A DNA stretch of 64,000 nucleotides from Lutjanus erythropterus (lineage: Eukaryota > Chordata > Actinopteri > Lutjaniformes > Lutjanidae), in contig CM034599.1 of NCBI GenBank assembly GCA_020091685.1, forward strand, positions 19,292,350 to 19,356,349. Reading direction: 5' to 3'. Below are positions 38,901 through 47,440 of the stretch, in pieces. Positions within the stretch are counted from its first letter, which is position 1; every line of letters begins with the position of its first letter. The position numbers were made by a program, and so were the translations under genes. The notes below the pieces were generated by a model that was not told the DNA's origin, searched no databases, and worked only from the letters and a program-made list of their open reading frames with translations.

Positions 38901-41900
38901 AAATTAAATAGGATTTCAACCTATTTAATGTACAGTTTATGGCTCCAACTCAGTATTTGGATTGCTGCATTAGTTTTTAGACATGCAATTGTTACATGTC
39001 AAGGCATTTTTTTAAGTCCAGCATAAGGTTAACCCTTAATTTTCTTTCTTTTGCTGTTTTGGGTGCAAAACACAGCACATTAAAACTATGACTCTGACTC
39101 CTTTTGTTCACAGACGCAACCACCTACGCTCACTTCCTGTTCAATGCATTTGACATCGACAGAAATGGTTCAATCCGTTTTGAGGACTTTGTCATCGGCC
39201 TGTCAGTGTTGCTCCGAGGCTCAGTCACTGAGAAGCTCAACTGGGCCTTTAACCTCTATGACATTAATAAGGACGGTTACATCACCAAAGAGGTATGTGT
39301 GGGTTATGTATCATATGCACCTTTTTGTTAATGAAAAATTAGAGAACCCAGGCAAATATATTTTGTATGATTCCTACAATACTGTTTTACCATTTTAAAA
39401 AAGAAGAAGCACAGAGAGAAGGGTAATGTGTAACAGAAGCCAAACTATTTGACACTTAATTCAAAAATGTCAGTTTCATTCATATACAGTGTCACATAGA
39501 GCTTTATAACTGCTTACCACAATAACTTTGCTTCTGTCCTATTCTTTTCAGGAGATGCTGGCGATTATGAAGTCGATCTATGACATGATGGGGAGGTACA
39601 CCTACCCCTGTGTGCGAGATGAAGCACCCTATGAACACGTGGACAAGTTCTTCCAGGTTCTGAACGCACACAAATTTAAAAAACACAAAAGCGCACTGTG
39701 CTACACGGCCTCTTTTTCATTTCTACTCAAAGGAACATGACAAAACATCCAAAAACTGTTCACTAATGTGTCCTTTCTCTCTGTTTTGTTGATTATTTCT
39801 TACAGAAAATGGATAAAAACCGAGATGGCGTAGTGACCATTGAAGAGTTCATTGAGACCTGTCAGAAGGTGACTTTTTCACCCACGCACAAACAGATTAC
39901 ACACTATCACTGACAAAATCTCAGTTACTGCACAACTGGACAAGTAACAACCAGTAACAACATGATGTCACTGGTTAATCAGGCACATTTAGCCACATTT
40001 ACTCACACTTTTGGGAAATTCATACCTTTCTCATCTCCCTCCTGAATCATATCCACACACTCCTTCTTCTTATAACTGTATGCTTTAAACCAACTTTACT
40101 TTTTTCTTTTTCTGTATTTCCTGCCACCTCTCAGTCACATTATTACTGTCATTTTCAAACAAGATTAAGCCTCATTTCCTTTCGTAGCATTACACATTCA
40201 TGCAATTATTCTACACACACGCTGGCTTGTATTATTGTCAGAGTAATAAGGCTATGATACTTCTTCTTCTAACTATCAACTGCTATTTTATTTTATGAAT
40301 CTCTCTTTTTTTTATTTTTTTTTCATTCGTCATGGCCCAATTTGAAATGCCAGACTGGCATTACGTCATCAAGTGCCAAGGCTGTATGACATTTTGGGCA
40401 AAGAATAAGGTGCTTACATGTTAATCTGAGGAACAACAGTGAAACTACTAACAGCTGTAGACAGTGATATTTGAGGTACATAATTTATATGAATAACAAC
40501 ATTTACGGCCAGCACTGACATAGGCAAATGTTTGTTTAATATGAAACAAATGCATACAGACTTGTCATACATCTATCCCGCAAAAGGAGGGATGGTCAGG
40601 AGATCTGTGCTGGTCTGAAATATTTATGTAACCAGTGAAATCTAGCATTGTCTGTATTGTGATGTGATGAAGAGGCCCAGAGTGTGGATATTTTTGGTGG
40701 CGGTCTCTATTTATTTCTGACAGCAAAGAGGTAAATAACAAAATCCTCTGTCAGTTGTTACCATATAATTCGAGCCCCCTCTCCCATGTAGTCCCATGTT
40801 CAATACAGTACATTAAAACACAGAAAACATGCCTTAACAGCAAAGAAGTAAATAACAAAATCCTCTGTCAATCGTGACCATATAACTCGAGCCTCTACAC
40901 GAATTAAATGATATGTGAATATGTTAGCATGTTATACAATAAGTTTAAGCTATCAACTAAACTTAAAAACAGTTTAACAGCACTAAAACACAGAAATTAC
41001 TACGATCACAATGTCACTTACTTCTCCCACGGAGTACAACAGCAAAAAGGAAGTGGTTAAGGTGGGAGACACCCATTTATCGGAGAAGGGATCCCCAAAA
41101 GTGAATGTAGAGGTACAGAAACTGAGTCTCAAACATTCAACATATTGAATACGGAGGCCTAATGTGTCAGATTATAACTATTTACACAGATTTTGTGTAA
41201 TTATACCACTAAATAGACTTTATACAACTTTATAGTAACCCATATTTCTGCTGTATAATTGACTGTTACTCTTACTCATTATGTACTCACAACAAGTGGT
41301 GTGTAGACCACCAGATATCTGATCTACTCACCTGCAAGAAAATGAGCCGTGATAAATACGCAAATGTGTTTTATAGATTCACAATATCAATTTACATTTT
41401 CAGTCAAGAAGACATGATTTATTTGCTTTAATTAACTTCTTTGAGCTTGTATAAGCCAGTAAACCAGACCTGACCTTTGTGAATCTACATCACTTTTGTT
41501 GACCCTTCTGGTAGTCAGTCAAAGCTCCACTGAATGACATGTTTGTGTGCTCTCTCCCAGTCTGTAGCTGAAAAACAAAAACATGTTTCTGCAGCTCCAA
41601 GAGCTATAAAGTCTAATTGATATTTATCGGCTACTGTGGATGGCTTTATCTCCTAATGGGTGGGTGTGAGCACAATTCAACTTGTGTTGGAAAAAAAAAA
41701 CATTGTCAGTGAGGAAAACAGATCACATAATGAAGTGCATATTTGACTTGACTGCTTGGCCCCTTGTTGTAATTGTTTTGCCACAAAACTGGATTATGAT
41801 GTCCAAGCTGTTGGGAGACTTATTTCCTGACTTCAAATGTGAGGGCTGACGTGAAACGGTGGCTGACTCATGTCGTGTTTGGTTGTCCCGTAAAACATCA

Positions 41901-43112
41901 GTGGAGCTGTGACTCACATGGGGTTAGTAGATCATGAGTGAATGTTCAGTTTTGAGAAGAGCGGCGCATTTCATTGACTCCAAACTCAAACATTGGGCAA
42001 TAAATCTGCTGCAATTTTGCAGCTGTTCTAACATTACTCCTCTTTAAAGAGAACTGATAAAACTTTTATAGTAAAACCAGTGAATTTCTAAATAAGAATA
42101 ATAATAAGGGTGAGCTTGCATCCCTTAAATTTATAGATTTTTACAGCCTGTCATATATTCACAAATTACATGAATTTTGTGCAAAGGACACAATTTTAGA
42201 GCACAGCTTCAAATTAAAATATTCCAAAGTAAAGAACAAAGTGTTTCAACAAGACTTGATTTTTTTTTTTACAGTTTCACTTTTATCATAAATTAAGTTT
42301 AAAAAAAACATTACACAATACATCACTAAACCACAACAACACACACTTGCAGGGACACAGCACATGATTAACCATAATATTTATCTGACCGGTAAGGGAA
42401 ACCGAGTGCTTCATTATCTCACACTCCTGCACTCTTCCAGCCCATGCTTAAAACTACAAAACAGCAAAACAAGAGGATGTTTTCAAGAGGCTGAAATTGT
42501 TGGTCATATCTTATCTAAAACAACAACTTGGCTTCAGAATCATCTCTTAGCAGCCAAAAACAGCTGGGCGTCCTATTTTCTTTTTCTTTATCTTATCTTT
42601 TCTGGACAGCTAGACGGCAGTAAACAAACAACAGGACATAAGAGAAGATTTATATCCGGAATCACAATCAGCTTTATTGGTCGAGTATGTGAACACAATA
42701 CGTACAAAGAATATACAAGAAGTTTTAAGTTGCACATACAAAGCTAAAACTAAAGACAACAACACTGAAGAAAATATGCAAAAATAAACATTTAACTTTA
42801 ATGTACATGCAAGTAAGTGAAAAATATGTGTAGCTAAACATGTGTGTCAAAAGCAACAATGACCACCAACATACAATGTTGAATTACTATGTACTTGATT
42901 GCATTATACTCATGAAGTGGGTGGTAATGTGAAGCACTGGTTCGCAATCTGGGGGTCATGTCCCCCAGTGGGGTTCACCAAAACTTCACAGGGGGTCATA
43001 AGGCCTTCTTCTTCACTACAGACTCCTGGTGACAAATATTTTTCTTTATCCTTTTTTTTTCCAGGACGAGAACATCATGAACTCCATGCAGCTGTTTGAG
43101 AATGTGATATAA
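6240..43112 (+). CDS. kcnip3: kcnip3-like Kv channel-interacting protein (whole gene)
   Basis: This neuronal calcium-sensor gene has six constant exons (37289-37413, 37525-37594, 39114-39292, 39552-39656, 39806-39868, 43065-43112). They join without frame breaks into 196 residues ending NVI. One of five upstream exons (6240-6414, 13063-13150, 19138-19243, 24662-24767, 33451-33562) supplies the N-terminus. The family binds the Kv4 channel N-terminus and tunes surface expression and inactivation. KChIP3 is also called DREAM (transcriptional repressor) and calsenilin (presenilin partner). Features that favour KCNIP3 over KCNIP1, 2 and 4 are DGSLLGD plus CCLVKW in the 6240 exon, the [20 protein letters not shown] junction, and [14 protein letters not shown]. 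Three recognisable EF loops are present: [24 protein letters not shown] and [12 protein letters not shown]. The last two have full D/N/D...E ligand sets. In the first, position 12 is Asp, as expected for the Mg-type EF2 of the family. Predicted isoforms are about 225-233 residues, or over 254 for the canonical form. Whether this is the a or b teleost duplicate cannot be told. Confidence 0.95.
7036..7165 (-). mobile_element. SINE fragment, minus strand
   Basis: The reverse complement reads GAGCTCAGTTGGTAGAGTGT, then GCGATTCCAGCACGTGGTCC, then a pyrimidine-rich body. This matches the A box, B box and tail layout of the copies at 466 and 51612. Confidence 0.6.
7385..8710. repeat. Pyrimidine-rich degenerate minisatellite
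   Basis: About 1.3 kb with an almost purely pyrimidine + strand. It is built from a diverged unit of roughly 60 bases that recurs as CTACTTGT-TCCTTCCCTACTT, then CTTCCTGTCC, then CTGCCTTCTC, then CCTTCACTA. A non-repetitive block at about 7700-7925 interrupts it. Long Leu/Ser/Phe-rich open frames here (up to about 209 codons) come from the repeat and are not genes. Confidence 0.75.
8966..8987. repeat. CA microsatellite
   Basis: About ten CA units. Confidence 0.9.
10615..10735 (-). mobile_element. SINE 3' fragment, minus strand
   Basis: The reverse complement has GTTGCATGTCATTCCTCC followed by pyrimidine-rich sequence, matching the body of the SINE at 466-690. The tRNA-like head is not recognisable. 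Confidence 0.5.
12373..12421. repeat. CTT microsatellite
   Basis: About 16 imperfect CTT or CTC triplets. Confidence 0.85.
12440..13062 (+). promoter_or_regulatory. Putative promoter and 5' leader of the 13063 first exon
   Basis: The 12440-12660 part is GC- and CpG-richer than its surroundings and is followed by a leader running into the ATG at 13063. No intron-type acceptor is needed to reach that ATG, which fits a true first exon with its own promoter. The leader would contain a purine (AAG/GGA) repeat at 12680-12716 and a basic upstream ORF at 12615-12722. The transcription start is not determined. Confidence 0.45.
12615..12722 (+). CDS. Basic upstream ORF in the 13063-exon leader (speculative)
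   Basis: ATG at 12615 opens 35 codons ending in TGA at 12720-12722, before the kcnip3 start at 13063. It begins [16 protein letters not shown] and becomes almost purely Lys/Arg where it crosses the AAG/AGG repeat. If transcription starts upstream, it would be a uORF that could limit translation of this isoform. A chance frame across a microsatellite is just as likely. Confidence 0.25.
   Translation: MRFSSPPRRRQGQRRETIDRGEKKKKRRRRRRRKE
13063..13150 (+). CDS. kcnip3: kcnip3 alternative first exon, MNTCKTEC type
   Basis: ATG at 13063 opens 29 codons plus one base before donor G|GTATTT at 13151. The phase matches the 37289 acceptor and gives a junction Asp, for a predicted protein of 225 residues. 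The peptide starts MNTCKTEC and ends [10 protein letters not shown], with Cys at 4, 8 and 18 and an amphipathic hydrophobic stretch. The spacing fits, as I recall it, a 29-residue alternative N-terminus of mammalian KCNIP1 and KCNIP4 that begins MSGC and carries ITGTL or LTGSL near its end. The Cys residues could be acylated to attach the protein to membranes (inference). It has its own upstream leader, consistent with a separate promoter. Confidence 0.8.
13940..14230. repeat. Interspersed repeat with two related units and DR1 motifs
   Basis: Two related units of about 130 bases share TATCTCA-GAA, TTTCTTCAAATTTG or TCCTTCAAATTTG, TGATTAGAA and GGTCAAAGGTCA. It looks like a transposable-element fragment widespread in fish; the family is not identified. 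Perfect AGGTCA-A-AGGTCA repeats lie at 14044-14056 and 14178-14190, and TGACGTCA at 14200-14207. Confidence 0.6.
16813..16930 (-). mobile_element. Non-LTR retrotransposon 3' end (fragment)
   Basis: It carries GATAATCCTTTATTGATCCC, the same layout as at 35035-35200, where the block abuts a GATAA array. On the minus strand this reads as a 3' end with GGATCAATAAA before a TTATC-type tail. The family is not identified. Confidence 0.5.
17818..17870. repeat. TTG microsatellite
   Basis: About 17 imperfect GTT units with single interruptions (TCA, TCG). Confidence 0.9.
18772..18831. repeat. Long CA microsatellite
   Basis: Roughly 30 uninterrupted CA units. Polymorphism is likely. The His/Thr open frames across it are artefacts. 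Confidence 0.95.
19138..19243 (+). CDS. kcnip3: kcnip3 alternative first exon, MGAVM type
   Basis: ATG at 19138 opens 35 codons plus one base before donor G|GTAGGC at 19244. The phase fits the 37289 acceptor, for a predicted protein of 231 residues. The peptide starts [20 protein letters not shown]. Gly2 with small or neutral residues at 3-6 fits an N-myristoylation signal. The start MGAVM and the RPS about 19 residues in resemble the myristoylated N-terminus of mammalian KChIP1 (begins MGAVMGTF; from memory). An alternative donor at 19230 would leave the wrong phase, which supports 19243 as the end. Similarity beyond the first five residues is weak, so homology is likely but not proven. Confidence 0.7.
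21201..21241. repeat. CA microsatellite
   Basis: About 20 uninterrupted CA units. Confidence 0.95.
21682..21780. repeat. Compound CT and CA microsatellite
   Basis: A CT run is followed by CA repeats interrupted by CATACA and GCGCGC. Confidence 0.9.
22340..22760. repeat. Degenerate minisatellite, about 20-base unit
   Basis: About 400 bases of a unit near CACAAAGAGATGCAAAA-YRAC, repeated about twenty times with substitutions and small indels. The + strand is poor in T. Open frames on the minus strand (Leu/Val/Cys-rich, up to 106 codons) are by-products of the repeat. Confidence 0.8.
24540..24661 (+). promoter_or_regulatory. Putative leader of the 24662 first exon
   Basis: A GC-richer stretch directly precedes the ATG. 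There is no obvious acceptor at the coding edge, so it is likely to be 5' untranslated sequence of a separate first exon. The exact transcription start is not visible. Confidence 0.35.
24662..24767 (+). CDS. kcnip3: kcnip3 alternative first exon, hydrophobic KIS type (KChIP3x/4a-like)
   Basis: ATG at 24662 opens 35 codons plus one base before donor G|GTAAGG at 24768, in phase with 37289, for a predicted protein of 231 residues. After MGIQGME come about 15 hydrophobic residues (8-22, ending FMAVL), then KQFGILEP. This matches the pattern of the K-channel inactivation suppressor (KIS) N-terminus of mammalian KChIP4a (begins MNLEGLE, ends near QFGLIE; from memory) and of the transmembrane KChIP3x form. 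In the family this segment anchors the protein to membranes, reduces Kv4 surface expression and slows inactivation. That function is inferred here from the pattern. Confidence 0.9.
26180..26350. repeat. Retroelement-derived fragment
   Basis: TTTATTTATATTGCACTGTC and CAGTCAAGTGCTTCACAATA match the style of SINE or LINE tails in fish with the consensus of a transcript reaching a poly-A-like end. A related sequence occurs near 58770-58870. The family is not identified. Confidence 0.4.
28640..29060. mobile_element. Probable non-autonomous DNA transposon
   Basis: This segment starts near GTCACAATTGTGCAAGCAGGG and carries ATTTATTGAAACAGTC and a run of AAAGTCCAAAAAT-type phrases. It has no transposase. 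Similar phrases (GTGATTTATTGTACAGGGGC, AGTCAGAAGGCATCTG, CTGCAAAGGTCC) occur at 31490-32400. The 103-codon open frame inside is Gln/Lys-rich and not a recognised protein. Terminal repeats were not verified. Confidence 0.4.
29880..29930. repeat. GT microsatellite
   Basis: About 24 GT units with one CAT interruption near the start. Confidence 0.95.
30855..31000. repeat. Degenerate GACTTGGACT-type repeat
   Basis: Variants of GACTCGAGTCACATGACTTG, GACTTGATTTGAC and CATGACTTAACCCGGACTTG recur over about 145 bases. This is an interspersed low-complexity repeat known in fish genomes. Confidence 0.55.
33451..33562 (+). CDS. kcnip3: kcnip3 alternative first exon, second hydrophobic type (LQTVG type)
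   Basis: ATG at 33451 opens 37 codons plus one base before donor G|GTGAGA at 33563, in phase with 37289, for a predicted protein of 233 residues. It starts [16 protein letters not shown], has a hydrophobic stretch at 13-32 and ends [10 protein letters not shown]. It matches, as I recall, a mammalian KCNIP4 alternative N-terminus with [12 protein letters not shown] and LLGLIDFSE. It also aligns at equal spacing with the KChIP4a KIS pattern (EGL, F-x-KL, GLI). It is therefore a second membrane-type start, about 8.8 kb from the first. An upstream in-frame GTG is not needed, and the ATG is chosen because family similarity begins there. Confidence 0.9.
34961..35055. repeat. GATAA pentanucleotide array
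   Basis: About 19 nearly perfect GATAA/AAGAT units with one variant unit (AAAAT). On the minus strand it reads TTATC and is the tail of the adjoining retroelement end. Confidence 0.95.
35035..35200 (-). mobile_element. Non-LTR retrotransposon 3' end, minus strand
   Basis: On the minus strand the sequence reads GAATTTCCACATTGTGGGAT, then CAATAAATCT, then a TTATC tail. This is the layout of a retroelement 3' end with a microsatellite tail. The related copy at 16813 lacks the long array. The family is not identified. Confidence 0.55.
35906..35945. repeat. CCT microsatellite
   Basis: About 13 CTC units in a pyrimidine tract. Confidence 0.9.
37289..37413 (+). CDS. kcnip3: kcnip3 first constant exon
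   Basis: The acceptor TCCCACAG follows a long pyrimidine tract and the donor is AAC|GTACGT. It is 125 bases long, the size I recall for this exon throughout the KCNIP family. With one base from the upstream exon it encodes 42 residues, beginning [20 protein letters not shown] and ending SLYRGFKN. This is the junction from which KChIPs share the conserved core. The acidic DSSDSD start is distinctive for KCNIP3. Confidence 0.97.
37525..37594 (+). CDS. kcnip3: kcnip3 constant exon 2 (EF-hand 1 region)
   Basis: 70 bases, acceptor TTGAGCAG, encoding [20 protein letters not shown] and PQG plus one base. This is the family's degenerate first EF-hand, with the CPSG motif that distorts the loop so that it does not bind calcium. 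The donor is G|GTTAGA, a weak consensus, and read-through would meet an in-frame TAG at once (37597-37599). Confidence 0.96.
37595..39113 (+). other. kcnip3 intron
   Basis: 1519-base AT-rich intron. No additional exon or recognisable repeat family is visible beyond diverged fragments. Confidence 0.8.
39114..39292 (+). CDS. kcnip3: kcnip3 constant exon 3 (EF-hands 2 and 3), 179 bases
   Basis: The acceptor TTCACAG and donor GAG|GTATGT frame 179 bases encoding [14 protein letters not shown], the EF2 loop [31 protein letters not shown] and the EF3 loop start [13 protein letters not shown]2 has Asp at loop position 12, the Mg-preferring variant of the family. EF3 is canonical and its last Glu comes from the next exon. 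From memory, mammalian KCNIP genes split this region into exons of 71 and 108 bases after FE. Here the two are one exon. Confidence 0.96.
39552..39656 (+). CDS. kcnip3: kcnip3 constant exon 4
   Basis: 105 bases, acceptor TTTTCAG, encoding [20 protein letters not shown], then [15 protein letters not shown]. It completes EF3 and provides the helix-linker-helix to EF4. The Pro-Cys pair follows MMGRYTY, where human KCNIP3 has PIL. The donor CAG|GTTCTG is weaker than usual. Confidence 0.96.
39806..39868 (+). CDS. kcnip3: kcnip3 constant exon 5 (EF-hand 4)
   Basis: 63 bases, acceptor TTTCTTACAG, donor AAG|GTGACT, encoding [20 protein letters not shown] and K. The loop [12 protein letters not shown] has D, N, D at 1, 3, 5 and Glu at 12, a complete calcium-binding set. 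Confidence 0.97.
39869..43064 (+). other. kcnip3 last intron
   Basis: 3196-base AT-rich intron. It contains a retroelement 3' tail on the minus strand near 42655-42760 (reads CCAATAAAGCTGATTGTGAT) and no recognisable exon. Confidence 0.7.
42655..42760 (-). mobile_element. LINE-type 3' tail, minus strand
   Basis: The minus strand reads CATACTCGACCAATAAAGCT, then GATTGTGATTCC, the end typical of fish LINE copies with AATAAA and a GATT-type tail. It is a fragment with no coding part. Confidence 0.5.
43065..43112 (+). CDS. kcnip3: kcnip3 last coding exon
   Basis: The acceptor follows a pyrimidine run ending TTTTCCAG. The exon encodes [15 protein letters not shown] and TAA at 43110-43112. The C-terminal helix and final Ile match human KCNIP3, with an Asn where mammals have Ser (MSSMQ) or Arg (MRSMQ). 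Confidence 0.97.
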   Translation, partial: DENIMNSMQLFENVI

Positions 43113-44170
43113 AGAATCCAGATGCTCTCAACTGTTTTCCTTCATTAGCACATGTACGACTCACAGACAAACACAGCACACACTCATCCACCTCAGACTC
43201 CACACTAAAACATGACTTCCTGGAACATAATGTAGCTACTGTAAAGATACAGGAACTAGACTTTTTTTTTTCTATGTCTCGCCTCGCTCCTTTAGCTGTA
43301 TCTTACAACTGCTTCTGGATTAAAAGGACTGCTACAGACAGAAGAAGAAGAGCTTCCTGGGTAAAATCCCTCCCGTCTATCCAGCCTGTTTTTTTCTTTG
43401 TGTCCTGATTGAAGAAACAGAAGAGCCCCTTGTGCTTTTATCGTCAGAGAAAAAGAACCAACAAGGGATAAAGAAGCTTACTGTACAATAATCCTCCGAC
43501 CTGAGCACACAAGGATACTAGCTTTAACACCAATACACCTCGCCTCTCTTACACACGCACACACACACACACACTGTTCCTCCTCTCTGCTGTTTCCTCA
43601 AGATTTTTAGAGCACTGAATGGAGTGAACTAAGAGCAGCACGAAAAAAATCACAATGAGAAATGAACTAAAGCATGTTTGTTATCAAATATGTGATGTGG
43701 AATTAGCTTGCACTACAATTTTATGACTGTATTATATACGCCTGTGATAAAGGCACTGTAGATACCTGCACCTGATACACCTCTGGTGTATGTATATATG
43801 TATAGTTAATAGTTATATATCCTGCGTTGTATCGGTCTCATCTGTGCTGCACTGGGTGATGGAATAGGACCAGGACTGAATATTTGTTTTAGAAATCTCT
43901 GTTTAACATCATGTTTAGTAGCAGTTCTTCAACAAATTTAAATATATTATTCATATATTTCTCTTTTTTTTTTGTATTTAACTGGTCAGATTGGAAAAGT
44001 GAGTTTGTACAGAAACAAAAGGACTGTTATAAGTGTGTTCTTATGCTGAATTAAGGCTTTATCTCAGTTCTTCAGTATCTATGAGCATGCTGACTCTAAG
44101 TGCCACAGTATTATGTACAGTACAGTAGGACCTTTGTGATGTTGGTGAATTAAAGATGCTGTCGACAGCT
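43113..44170 (+). other. kcnip3: kcnip3 3'UTR
   Basis: About 1.05 kb follows the stop codon. A candidate poly-A signal ATTAAA lies at 44149-44154, after a stretch ending GGTGAATTAAAG. A CA microsatellite at 43556-43573 lies inside. The cleavage point is an estimate. Confidence 0.6.
44149..44154 (+). terminator. Candidate polyadenylation signal of kcnip3
   Basis: ATTAAA about 1.04 kb after the stop codon, followed by GT- and T-richer sequence. It is chosen as the best signal at a plausible distance. An AATAAA at about 45088 is a later alternative. Confidence 0.4.
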
Positions 44171-46800
44171 GCGACTTCTCCTTTTTAATGCGTCGCTTCA
44201 CTGCATTTCCCTCCTGCATTCAGATAACACAGTAGCAGGAACTGTGAGTGAACAAGCATGAAGTGAACTGACAAGAGAGACATGAATCAGCAGGAAAACA
44301 GTGACACAAAAGAGTAAAATGAGTACATTTTGTCAGCAAGTGTGAGGTGTGAAATTGGCTCGACCATACTGTGTCGAGAGTCACACAGCACATATCCTCT
44401 GTTGTTATTGTCACATTTGTTATTACTATAATCAGCCTTTTATTATTTAAATTTAGAGCAGTGAAATCATGCTAACTTTTTCTGCTTCATTCCTTCCTTA
44501 TCTGCAGTGCTTTATTCATCAGCATCTGCTGGCATGTAATGTTTAATCATATTCAGGCAGGAGTATGTACAGTCTTCACTGTAAAACAAGCTATTATTTA
44601 ACTTAAAAAAGTTAGTGTCCAGACTGCCTTAATATTTTAAGCTGGCTGAATGAAAAGGTATGACAAGTTGATATAATTTTGTAATGATTCGGAACAAATC
44701 ATCTCTTCAAGTCAAATAGACTTCATATCAGTTGTACTTCAATAAGCTCAAGATATTAAGTTAAAGCAATAACTGCTCTGTCACAGTGATGAACATCTAT
44801 TGACTTTAACATTTATTACAATTCATTAACTTTTAATTAACTTTCATGGTTCACTGTTTTTACATTTATGTAAAAATAAGCAACCATGACCTAACTTATC
44901 GTGTATTAGAGACACATCAGGTTTTCATTTTTGTTTTCTTCAAACTGTGTTTTAAAAAGAAAGGGTCTTGGGAGAGTTTTAACTCTCAAACAGTGTATGC
45001 TGAGAAGTCTGCTAATATGCTGATCAGGTTTCTTTAGAAACTTTATTTAATGACCTCTGTATGGTACATTCATCTTTATTTAATGTGAATAAATAAAATT
45101 TTATTATACTTATATTTACTTTAAGTTGAGGATAAAAAATAAGTTGATTACACTAAATTCCTGTATGATTTTTACAGTACAGGACACTAACTGTGCAGCA
45201 CTAAACAATAGACAAAGTTAGCAACTAGCTGAGGATCTAGCGCCCAAAGGCTGAAATGTTTCCCTTTAGGAGTTGGTGCAGACCAGAACAGAGCTGAGAA
45301 GAGAGAGAATACAAATTCATGTTCAACAGGTGCAAGAACGGATTACTACCAGGCAAAGCATGAAACTGCCCCAGGGACCCCTGACTGTTAGGGAATCTGA
45401 AGGCTCCAGGTGAACTGCATGCCTCTTATTTGTGGTAATCTGAACAACTGCAAATGTGTTTCGTAATAAGCAGTCTGAGGAAAAGAAATTTCCCCTTTGA
45501 GAAAAAGAGTCTATCTAATCTTGAGGTCCCTTCTTGTAGATGGGCCCCCAGGTTAAAATGTGGTTTTATAACCTTGATCATTTTGGTTTGTGCTAATATA
45601 AGGCTTCTGAATAAATTTTATTTAGTTAAATCACCACAAACTAATTACTAATTACTGCCTGAGGCGTATGATGCACAGAGTTTGAGAGACTCAGGGAAGT
45701 CATTATGGGCAGGTTAACCTAACCCTGATCAGGTGGCCAGAGACAGACTCCAAATTAATGTTTATGTTGTTCCTTGTGTGTTGGTTAGTCACCAGACCAT
45801 TGTCTAATAACACACCATGGTAACAGCTTCATACATTTCCGCTTGTTTTTGAGTTTCCCTGCCCCCAAGTGGACAAAAATGTAATTATACAGCTTATATA
45901 ATAAAGCAGTGCCCCGCAACATTGTGCTTAGGTACTTGATATTTCAAACTAGAACCTTTAACATACATATTATCATACTCCAGTCCAAACTCCACAGAAT
46001 GACACTGATGAAGCTTTTTTTTTTATTTAACCATTATTTCGATATATAATTATAAAGTGGACATACACATGATACATACTGTAGGTCACATAGTAAATTT
46101 AAGTATCACATAAATCCATCTTATTCAGGTTCTGTGTATAGAGGTACCACAGATATAGGCACCCAGTTAACCTCCCTCTAGCCAATATGAAATGACCCAT
46201 TTGTATAACCATATACTTCTTCATAAGTCAGTTATGAAACTGAAAATGAAAATCCAATGTCAGGAGAAATCTTGATTCGTTTGTCACCGTACCATCACTG
46301 CACATGCACATATTGGCTATGATGAAGATTTTGTGCTGGAATGAAAGTTGGGGTTTTCCTACATTGTATGTTGTTCAGGTTTTCTAAAAATGTCAACTCC
46401 TGTAACTCTCAAATAATTGTATCTACATGTACCAACCTTTCATTAAAAATTTATGAAAAAGTACTACAGCCTTACCACACAGCCAACTTTTTGCAACTTG
46501 CAACAGCCCTGTTATCCAACCCTGTGCCAAATGGGTTATGCCAGGATAACTTAAGTGTGAATGTAGGGCAGTGACAGCAGTGCAAACAAACAACCATCAG
46601 ATGGCAGTGTGCTGGAGATAGGGATGTCTCCTCCATTGTGCCCGAAGGCGAGCAGAAAAACCCCACTTTAACATTTTAGGGAGGCGGAGAACATGCTGGT
46701 TAAGCAACAGAAAAAAAGATATTATGCAAGAAAGGTCAATACTACAAAAACTGATGAAACCACTGTCAATGGGATATTCACAGGGAAGGGGGGGGAGATG
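44171..46800. other. Intergenic, mostly featureless AT-rich DNA
   Basis: No exon or convincing repeat family is visible. An AT-rich, transposon-like stretch lies near 44580-45180. Confidence 0.5.
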
Positions 46801-47229
46801 CGTCACCGATAGCCTGTCTCTGATTGGCTGAGCCACGATTCCAAGGCGGGGCAAGAGGTAATCGGTCCAGTTGGGAAGGGAACCCCAAACCAACAAAAGA
46901 TCTCGCGAGAGTTAAAAATTTTACTGAAACCGTGATTTCCCTAACCCTATTTCAAATGTTTTCTGTCCCTAATCTTAATCAGATCTTAATCGCAGTATTT
47001 TCGTATTACAAAACAGTCGTTTTGTAAAATTGATAAAAAACGCGTACAAATCTCGCGAGAATTTTGCAACTTCAGGGTTCCCTTCTAAACACAACCGAGC
47101 TAAACACTTGACGTCAACAGCTGGATGTGGGCATGCGTGCTGTCCAACGTCAACCCCGTGGCTTTATGAAAGGCAAAATCCCTCCATTGGCAGAGAGCGT
47201 GCGGTAGCTGTTTAAAACCCCGTCTGTTG
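46801..47229 (+). promoter_or_regulatory. CpG-rich promoter with paired TCTCGCGAGA elements
   Basis: Perfect palindromes TCTCGCGAGA lie at 46901-46910 and 47051-47060, a CRE-type TGACGTCA at 47109-47116, and CCAAT-type motifs at 46821-46827 (ATTGGCT) and 47184-47190. CpG density is high here compared with the flanks. TCTCGCGAGA is a known core element of housekeeping promoters and a target of BANP. Transcription is inferred to run right because a donor follows at 47441. A bidirectional promoter is possible. Confidence 0.7.
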
Positions 47230-47440
47230 GAAGGAAGGATCTCGTGTGGGGAGAACCAGGCTTGAAGACGGTCTCATCTCGTTAACACAGTTCGGTCTGT
47301 GTAGGCTATCTGCCGGCTATCTCTAACGCTCCCGCTGCCTCCTGCTCGCCGCTTCAGCAACACAAACAACGGGGACGAGCCATCGGAGGTAACGTTAGCC
47401 GAGAAGGGAAGTGGGCTCCGTCTTCTCTTTCATCACGCAG
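47230..47440 (+). other. First exon (noncoding) of an unidentified downstream gene
   Basis: GC-richer sequence with no ATG up to donor CACGCAG|GTGAGC at 47441 (another possible donor is GGAG|GTAACG at 47387). It follows the CpG-rich promoter, so it is read as a 5'UTR exon. Its start is approximate. The coding exons were not found with confidence inside the window, and the gene cannot be named. Confidence 0.5.
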
